In this document: positions 58,442-64,000 of the stretch, piece after piece | Layout: each line of letters starts with the position of its first letter | Numbering within the stretch: position 1 is the stretch's first letter | Assembly (NCBI RefSeq): GCF_002214585.1 | Contig: NZ_CP014862.1 | Span: forward strand, 62,001-126,000 | Direction of reading: 5' to 3' | DNA from: Thermococcus profundus | Lineage (GTDB): Archaea > Methanobacteriota_B > Thermococci > Thermococcales > Thermococcaceae | Length of the DNA: 64,000 nt | The notes under the pieces: generated by a model | The model's database searches: none | Seen by the model: the letters and a program-made list of their open reading frames with translations, nothing else | Told to the model about the DNA's origin: nothing | Position numbers and translations under genes: made by a program

Positions 58442-60238
58442 ATGGTGAAGAGGATTAGGCAGCCTATCATCGCGGTTCTCGGTCACGTGGACCACGGCAA
58501 GACCACATTGCTTGACAGGATCAGAAGAACGAAGGTCGCCGCCAAAGAAGCCGGAGGAATAACCCAGCACATAGGCGCGACCGAGGTTCCGATAGATACC
58601 GTTAAGACGCTGGCAGGGCCTCTCATCAAGCTCTGGAAGGGCGAGATAAAGCTCCCCGGCCTGCTCTTCATCGACACCCCTGGCCACGAGGCCTTTACAA
58701 GTCTAAGGGCTAGGGGAGGAAGTCTCGCCGACCTCGCAGTTCTCATCGTTGACATCAACGAGGGCTTCCAGCCGCAGACGATAGAGAGCATCGAGATACT
58801 CAGGAAGAACAGGACGCCCTTCATAGTGGCAGCCAACAAGATAGACAGGATAAAGGGCTGGAAGGTCGAGGAGGACGAGCCCTTCCTCGTCAACATCAAG
58901 AAGCAGGATCAGCGCGCTGTTCAGGAGCTCGAAACCAAGCTCTGGGAGCTCATCGGGAAGTTCTACGAAATGGGCTTCAACGCCAACCGCTTCGACCGCG
59001 TTCAGGACTTCACGAGGGAACTTGCTATAGTTCCTATCTCCGCTAAGTACGGCATCGGTGTTCCAGAACTGCTGGTTCTCATAGCCGGTCTTTCGCAGAA
59101 ATACCTCGAACAGAAGCTCAAGATAGAGGTTGAGGGGCCAGCGCGCGGCACAATCCTCGAAGTTCGCGAGGAACTCGGCCTCGGAACCACGATAGACGTC
59201 ATCATCTACGACGGAACCCTCAGAAAAGACGACACGATAGTCGTCGGTGGAAAGGACAAGGCGATAGTCACAAAAATCCGCGCCCTGCTCAAGCCCAAGC
59301 CCCTCGACGAGATACGTGATCCCCGTTTCCGCTTCGACCAAGTGGATGAGGTCGTTGCGGCGGCAGGTATCAAGATAGCCGCGCCCGGCCTGGAGGAGGC
59401 GTTAGCTGGTTCACCGGTTATAGCAGCCCGCTCCGAGGAGGAGATAGAGAGGGCTAAGGAAGAAATCCTCAGTCAGATACAGAGCGTCGTCATAAGCACC
59501 GGAAAGGTCGGTGTCATTGTCAAGGCCGACACCCTCGGAAGCCTTGAGGCCCTCAGCAAAGAGCTCGGGGAGAAGAACATCCCGATAAGGAAGGCCGATG
59601 TAGGAAATATCAGCAAGACCGACGTCATGGAGGCCCTAAGCGTTAAGGAGGAGGAGCCAAAGTACGGGGTTATCCTCGGCTTCAACGTCAAGGTCAACGA
59701 AGACGCTGAGGAAGTTGCAAAAGCCAAGGGCGTGCCCATCTTCGCCGGCAACATCATCTACAAGCTCATCGAGGACTACGAGGCCTGGGTCAAGGAGGAG
59801 GAAGAGAAGAGGAAGCGCGAGCTCCTCAAGAACGTCACCTTCCCGGGAGTCATCAGGCTCTATCCGGATGAGCGCTACGTCTTCAGGAGGAGCCACCCGG
59901 CCATAGTCGGCATTGAGGTCGTGGAGGGAAGGATAAGGCCCGGCGTCACTCTCATCAAGCAGAACGGCCAGAAGGTCGGCGTCATCAAGTCCATCAAGAA
60001 CAAGAACGACTTCGTCCAGGAGGCGAAGAAGGGTGATGCGGTGGCGATAGCCATCGAAGGAGCGATAGTCGGCAGGCACATACACCCAGGCGAGACCCTC
60101 TACGTTGATTTAAGCAAGAACGACGTCATAATCCTCGCCAAGCAACTCAAGAACGAGCTCGACGAGACAGACATAAAAGCCCTGAAGATGACGGCGAAGG
60201 TGAAGGCGCAGCAAGACCCGTTCTGGAGGGCCGTCTGA
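58442..60238 (+). CDS. infB: Translation initiation factor aIF5B
   Basis: A 598-residue GTPase placing initiator tRNA on the ribosome and joining subunits. G1 GHVDHGKTT, G3 DTPGHEAF, G4 ANKIDR and the following beta-barrel domains are intact. Several Thermococcales carry an intein in this gene; none is seen here. ATG 58442 follows CAGGTGAGAGAA. It is the second half of the conserved ndk-infB pair. Confidence 0.97.
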   Translation: MVKRIRQPIIAVLGHVDHGKTTLLDRIRRTKVAAKEAGGITQHIGATEVPIDTVKTLAGPLIKLWKGEIKLPGLLFIDTPGHEAFTSLRARGGSLADLAVLIVDINEGFQPQTIESIEILRKNRTPFIVAANKIDRIKGWKVEEDEPFLVNIKKQDQRAVQELETKLWELIGKFYEMGFNANRFDRVQDFTRELAIVPISAKYGIGVPELLVLIAGLSQKYLEQKLKIEVEGPARGTILEVREELGLGTTIDVIIYDGTLRKDDTIVVGGKDKAIVTKIRALLKPKPLDEIRDPRFRFDQVDEVVAAAGIKIAAPGLEEALAGSPVIAARSEEEIERAKEEILSQIQSVVISTGKVGVIVKADTLGSLEALSKELGEKNIPIRKADVGNISKTDVMEALSVKEEEPKYGVILGFNVKVNEDAEEVAKAKGVPIFAGNIIYKLIEDYEAWVKEEEEKRKRELLKNVTFPGVIRLYPDERYVFRRSHPAIVGIEVVEGRIRPGVTLIKQNGQKVGVIKSIKNKNDFVQEAKKGDAVAIAIEGAIVGRHIHPGETLYVDLSKNDVIILAKQLKNELDETDIKALKMTAKVKAQQDPFWRAV

Positions 60239-60252
60239 TCCTTTCTATTTCT

Positions 60253-61374
60253 TTACATCGACATAAGTCCTATCTCGTTGAAAATCTTCTTCACGTCCTT
60301 TGTTTTTATGACCCGGGGGTATGAGGAAGTAACTCTACGTGAGACCATTCGAAAAATGAGCTCCTCAAGCGTTTTGGATCCATACTTTTCGGAAAGCCAC
60401 AGCGCATGTACAGGAGATCCTCTCATCACTTCATCCCATGCCTTTACCGTTGCTTCCCATACTATTCCGAGATGTTCTATGTGTTTCTGGCTCTTCCTAA
60501 GTTTGGAGTTTATATCCTGAAGTTCTTTGATAGTTGTCTGTTCAGGGTCAATTTTGGTGCAACTCTCGATGAGCCCCTTCAGATTCTCTACTTCCCCAAG
60601 AACGGCTTTCCTGAAGAGCTTTGTCAAAAAGAAGTTGTCTTTATTGCTCTCCATCAGGTACTTTGCGGGCATGTATGCGAAGATGTTAATGTTGCCGTTG
60701 AGTATCATTTGACTCACTTCAATCAGCCGTTGGAATTCTTTAATGAGGTACTCTCTGAAGGTTTCCTCTGAAATTTCAAGGATTCCTTTCTTGTAACTCC
60801 ATATTGGCAAGCGGGGGATATTCAAAAAGAATTCATTATCCGGCCTTTGTCCTTCAGGGTAATACACAACGTGAAGTTCTAGGCTTCCACAGTGAATTTG
60901 GCCACAAATTCTTCTCCGTATCAAAGTTGGCATAAAGTCTCTCACATCATAAGGAACAGCTACATTTGTGAAGTCCTCGAGCCTGAACATCGGAAGCCAG
61001 TTGTATACCCAAGGTTGTTTGAGTCCAAGGTTAATTAACTCATCGGCGTACTCATAGATAAAATCCAAGAAATTGACGCGTTTGAGATGCATCTCCTCTC
61101 GGTACTTGTCCACGAGCTCCAGAATTTTCCATTTGTTTTCACGGAGATCTCTAATGAAGTCTTGCCATTCCCTTCTAACTTCTTTGACTTCAAAGGCATG
61201 TATCGTTATATCAATGTCCCTTGCCCCTGATGTCCTCAAAACACTTCCCGAGAGGTGGATTTCTCTGATTTTGAAAGGAAGATGATCTCTATTGACATAC
61301 TCAACTATCTCAATAAGCTCTTCGATCTTTCCCTTAAGCTTCTGAGCCTTTATTAAGTCAAAAACAGTCGGCAT
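60253..61374 (-). CDS. Nucleotidyltransferase-fold protein of unknown role
   Basis: A 373-residue protein. HLSGSVLRTSGARDIDITIH contains Gly43-Ser44 and Asp53-x-Asp55, the pattern of the Pol-beta nucleotidyltransferase fold (MNT, CD-NTase, tRNA CCA-type). The rest is helical and not recognised; the end is rich in basic residues. AT-rich. It converges on infB and is preceded by a TATA-like TTTTTATAG about 60 bases upstream with an inverted repeat between. Could be a toxin, antitoxin or signalling enzyme; no HEPN or effector partner was found next to it. Confidence 0.6.
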   Translation of the reverse strand: MPTVFDLIKAQKLKGKIEELIEIVEYVNRDHLPFKIREIHLSGSVLRTSGARDIDITIHAFEVKEVRREWQDFIRDLRENKWKILELVDKYREEMHLKRVNFLDFIYEYADELINLGLKQPWVYNWLPMFRLEDFTNVAVPYDVRDFMPTLIRRRICGQIHCGSLELHVVYYPEGQRPDNEFFLNIPRLPIWSYKKGILEISEETFREYLIKEFQRLIEVSQMILNGNINIFAYMPAKYLMESNKDNFFLTKLFRKAVLGEVENLKGLIESCTKIDPEQTTIKELQDINSKLRKSQKHIEHLGIVWEATVKAWDEVMRGSPVHALWLSEKYGSKTLEELIFRMVSRRVTSSYPRVIKTKDVKKIFNEIGLMSM

Positions 61375-61387
61375 AAGTTCATCCCTA

Positions 61388-61405
61388 ACTATCCGCTCTG
61401 ATAGT
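61388..61405. promoter_or_regulatory. Inverted repeat ACTATC-N6-GATAGT
   Basis: Six-base arms, six-base spacer, between the TATA-like element and the start of the nucleotidyltransferase-fold gene. A plausible repressor site; short arms make it uncertain. Confidence 0.35.
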
Positions 61406-61438
61406 ATTGCGTCTGAAGACTACTATAAAAACGTAACC

Positions 61439-62447
61439 CTATGCATACTCCAGCCTTTCTAGGAGCTTTTCGGCATCTTCAAATTTTTCCGCCTTTATGA
61501 GGCGGATGATTGTGAAGTACAGCCCGAGGAGTTCGAGGTTCTCCTCTGGCTTTTTGATGAGGGCTTCAACCTTAATTTCAAGCTCTTTCCTTATCCCATC
61601 AACTGCCTCCTTGGGGTAGTGGGCGTACTTTAAGCCCCTCAGCAAGCCGAGGAGCTTTGCGGCCTCCTTGGAGAGGTCTGGGGAAGTTTCTCTGGGGGCT
61701 TTTGAGGGGCGGAGCTTTTGGGCATTCTTCCCGCTGATCTCCTCCAAGAACTGCCGGAACTCTTCCAGTTCCGGCTCGATGTCGATGCCTGCGTTTCTAA
61801 GAACGACGAAGGGGTCATCCGTATCTTTGTGTATTGCCCGCCCAAGCACTTCGAGGTTTTCCTCAGTTACCTCTGGAAGCAACTTGTCCACGATTTTGAA
61901 CGTCTTTTCAATGCCTTCTCCATTACTTCTGCCGTTTTTCTCTCGTCTGTAGTTAGTCCTCTTTTTGCGGCTATGTTCGCAAGCGCCCTCGCAAGCCTCT
62001 TATAATTTTGCTTTATGTATGTGTAGTCATCCCTTGTTGTGTACAACGCATTTAGGAGCTCCTCCACTACTTTTGCCGATTTAATGTTATGAACCCCCCG
62101 TATGATGCGCCATTGCGACTGCGAGGAACGCGTGGAGTAGAGGATAATGCACAGTGATTATTTTTTCTTCCGGCGTTGCCTCACGTACATATTTTTTTGT
62201 AACCTGCTTCTTGTGTTGCGTCAGGGGTTCCTGTGCGCGGATCATGGCCGAGGATCGTCATTATTTTACTGACGTCTTGGTCTGGAGTCGCACGGCTGAG
62301 CAGGTAGTAGAGGCCCTTTCCATGCCTTTGTACTACGACAGATACTTTTTTCCGCAGGCTTTTTGGCACCTTTGTTTCCTCTTTTTTCTTCTCTTTCTTT
62401 CTGAAGATGAACATCCCGGCGAGCGGCAGGAGCGACAAGAACACCAC
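61439..62447 (-). pseudogene. Gene broken by three homopolymer frameshifts
   Basis: Reading on the reverse strand from GTG 62447, four consecutive frame segments make one plausible protein of about 330 residues: a hydrophobic N-terminal anchor with a Lys/Glu-rich region (to about 62215), a segment with VHYPLLHAFLAVAMAHHTGG, a helical segment (VHNIKSAKVVEELLNAL to TAEVMEKALK), and a C-terminal part (DKLLPEVTEENLE to LERLEYA). The changes of frame lie at an A7 run (about 62190), a G6 run (about 62095) and an A4 run (about 61906). Either the gene is decaying or the sequence has homopolymer errors here. Function unknown. Confidence 0.6.
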
Positions 62448-62485
62448 CCTCTAAACTTAAATCTTTGAGGAGATAAGCCTTTTCC

Positions 62486-62739
62486 TTACCTGTAGGCCCT
62501 CTCGCGCCGCTCAACCTTAAAGATGACCACCCTCATGTTCTCATCATCAACCTCGTAGAGAATCCTGAAACTGCCAACCCTGATCCTGTAAGTGCGTCCT
62601 CACCCCTAATCTTCTTGTAAGGGTAGGAAAAGGGATTCTGAGAAAGCGCTAGAATTATCCCCTTGAGCTTTCTCCTGTGGGCCGGCTCAAGGTTCTTAAC
62701 CTGCTTCGCGGCTTTACGAGTAAAAACGACCTCGTACAT
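62486..62739 (-). pseudogene. RelE-like toxin gene with a frameshift
   Basis: The N-terminal part (to about residue 49) reads MYEVVFTRKAAKQVKNLEPA onwards to KKIRGEDAL, typical of RelE. The frame then fails near 62590 and the C-terminal half appears in another frame as YRIRVGSFRILYEVDDENM and VERRERAYR, ending at the TAA at 62486-62488. A missing T in CTTTAC would restore an 84-residue RelE, an mRNA interferase of the ribosome. It is three bases downstream of the antitoxin gene. Loss of the toxin or a sequencing error are both possible. Confidence 0.75.
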
Positions 62740-62741
62740 GC

Positions 62742-62924
62742 TCAGTCCTCGAAGAGCTCTTCAAAGCGAACGAACTCGCCCCTCTTAACCTCTTCGCGCA
62801 TCTTCTTGAGTTCTTCTCTCTCCTTCTTGCTCAACGACTCGTAACCGAGGAAGTTGTCTATTTTCGCGTTGAGCTGAATGAGAAGGTGCTCAATCCTCTC
62901 AAGCCTCTCAACAACCTCACTCAT
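62742..62924 (-). CDS. RelB-like antitoxin
   Basis: A 60-residue, strongly charged helical protein (VVERLERIEHLLIQLNAKID, then SKKEREELKKMREEVKRGEFVRFEELFED) in the usual place ahead of relE. The acidic C-terminal helix is the part expected to bind the toxin. Intact, even though its toxin gene is frameshifted. Confidence 0.7.
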   Translation of the reverse strand: MSEVVERLERIEHLLIQLNAKIDNFLGYESLSKKEREELKKMREEVKRGEFVRFEELFED

Positions 62925-62983
62925 GCAACCACCGGATTAAACTCGCTCCCGAATTAAATAAACTTTGTCCCGCTAACTCGATA

Positions 62984-64000
62984 CTACAATTCATCAAAAT
63001 CCTCCAAATCCCAAACCAAAAACCCCTCCTCCCTAAGCTCCGCCTTTCCTTCAATCCTTTTGGCAACTAGCCCGTAGTTTTTCTTCCAGTCCTCCAATGC
63101 GACAAGCTCCGCCTTCCTCTCCAAACCCTTCAAAATTCCCCTCGCCTCTCTCTCGCTCAAATCCTTCCACTTCACTTCAACAAAGAGTGCCTTCCTCTCC
63201 CGCTCGTTGAGAGCAACGATGTCAATCTCCTCGCCCTTATACCACCACCTACCAATCTTGGTAAAGGGGAACCCCGTCAGCCTGAAGAAGACCTCGGGGG
63301 TTCTCACGAGCCTCTCGAAGACATAACCCATGTAGGCGTTAAAGTCCTCCGCTGAGCGCTCCCAAACTCTTTCTCCAAGGCCGGCCTCGAGGTAGCTCTT
63401 GTTCGGGAGAACGTAGCGGAACCAGAAGGTGAAGTAGTTGTCCTTAATCGAGTAAAGCCCCCGCTTGCTCATTGCTTTCAAGGTCGCCGTTACGGGGACT
63501 TCGCGCTCGACTATCCCGAGCCTCTGAAGAACCGTCAGGTACTTTGAGACGAGGCTCTTATCGAGTCCGGTGGCGTTCACTATCTCCCCAAAGCGGTTCC
63601 TTCCGCCTGCTATCGCCTGCAGTATCGCGAAGTAGTTTGCCGGTTCGCGGAGCTCCTCCCGGAGCAGGAACTCCGCCTCCTCGTAGAGGAAGGCACCCTT
63701 CGAGAGGACTTTCTCAACCACGTTCTCATCAAAGCCCTTCCTCGGATCGAACTGGAGCAGATACGCCGGGATTCCCCCAACAACGCCCCACGTCTTTACG
63801 AGATCTTCGGCAGTGTAGCCCGGCAGGAACTCCCCCAGGTAAAAGAACGGGATCTCGGTCAGCCGCCACTGTCCGGTTCTCCTTCCATAGAGGGGGCTTT
63901 TATAGACTAAAACCTCACTCTCCATCGCCGAAACGCTTGAACCACAGAGGACGAGCATTATTCTGGTCTTCGACAGCTTCAGATCCCAGGCCTTCTGGAG
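62984..64000 (-). CDS. Archaeal AAA ATPase with DUF234 domain (partial)
   Basis: The last 338 residues of a larger protein; the start and the Walker A region lie outside the window. Visible are LVLCGSSVSAME (sensor-like), the helical lid, a winged helix (RFGEIVNATGLDKSLVSKYLTVLQRLG) and a C-terminal DUF234 domain with GEEIDIVALNERERKALFVEVKW, a PD-(D/E)XK-like core. These ATPase_2/DUF234 proteins are abundant in hyperthermophilic archaea and tend to be accessory; activity unknown. Confidence 0.88.
   Translation of the reverse strand, partial: LQKAWDLKLSKTRIMLVLCGSSVSAMESEVLVYKSPLYGRRTGQWRLTEIPFFYLGEFLPGYTAEDLVKTWGVVGGIPAYLLQFDPRKGFDENVVEKVLSKGAFLYEEAEFLLREELREPANYFAILQAIAGGRNRFGEIVNATGLDKSLVSKYLTVLQRLGIVEREVPVTATLKAMSKRGLYSIKDNYFTFWFRYVLPNKSYLEAGLGERVWERSAEDFNAYMGYVFERLVRTPEVFFRLTGFPFTKIGRWWYKGEEIDIVALNERERKALFVEVKWKDLSEREARGILKGLERKAELVALEDWKKNYGLVAKRIEGKAELREEGFLVWDLEDFDEL

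Noticed and set aside
58442-60238. Intein in aIF5B
   Set aside because: The G1-G4 motifs are continuous and length is the normal 598 residues.

Overview
The window is a piece of a hyperthermophilic euryarchaeal chromosome, almost certainly Thermococcus or a close Thermococcales relative. The gene set points there: an Asp-ligand ferredoxin, branched-chain polyamine synthase BpsA, a Tk-SP-type subtilisin, free serine kinase SerK, a fused HPS-PHI enzyme, a 7S SRP RNA, the NfeD/stomatin pair and a CGP-CTERM surface protein. Genes are packed tightly with archaeal TATA boxes and GGAGGTG-type ribosome sites, start codons overlap upstream stops, and many convergent gene ends overlap. Species identity is not claimed.

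Layout. 0-11.6 kb: ferredoxin, a MIP18-family Fe-S maturation protein, a PP-loop protein, BpsA, a squalene-cyclase-repeat surface protein next to the secreted subtilisin, RNA 2'-phosphotransferase, a membrane-anchored EEP phosphatase, a flavin NADH oxidase and UMP kinase. 11.7-18 kb: 7S RNA, PyrD, a VapBC module coupled to QueC, a four-gene ABC export or surface cluster (cluster A), then tRNA-Phe and tRNA-Gly. 18-24 kb: DUF89, DUF763, SerK, an AT-rich orphan of about 650 residues ending in a PD-(D/E)XK-like domain, and a DUF835 protein. 24-33 kb: NfeD/stomatin, PyrE, a ParA-like ATPase, a small winged-helix protein divergent from an m5U methyltransferase, an LrpA-type regulator, a second ABC pair and a lipoprotein. 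34-40 kb: a TAXI-TRAP transporter operon, HPS-PHI and a cofactor-dependent-type phosphoglycerate mutase. 40.2-43.3 kb: a tight operon of a divergent FtsZ-like protein, HAD phosphatase, small protein, DUF4392 and HD hydrolase. 43.4-51.1 kb: NusA-like KH protein, AspRS, a large surface protein, Pth2, an AAA ATPase plus TOPRIM-like pair, and TruD.

The L7Ae-S28e-L24e genes (51.2-52.0 kb) and NDK-IF5B genes (56.9-60.2 kb) normally form one conserved archaeal string. Here they are split by a five-gene CGP-CTERM/ABC cluster (cluster B), whose layout resembles cluster A, and by an unrelated reverse-strand membrane gene. From 60.2 kb to the end the DNA is accessory: a nucleotidyltransferase-fold protein, a gene broken by three homopolymer frameshifts, a RelBE pair whose toxin is frameshifted, and a DUF234-type ATPase cut by the window edge.

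The best candidates for undescribed systems are the AAA/TOPRIM-like pair at 47.95-49.84 kb, the FtsZ-like operon at 40.25-43.28 kb, the two parallel ABC/secreted-protein clusters, and the AT-rich nuclease-like orphan at 21.05-23.01 kb. All functional proposals for these are inferred from motifs and context.
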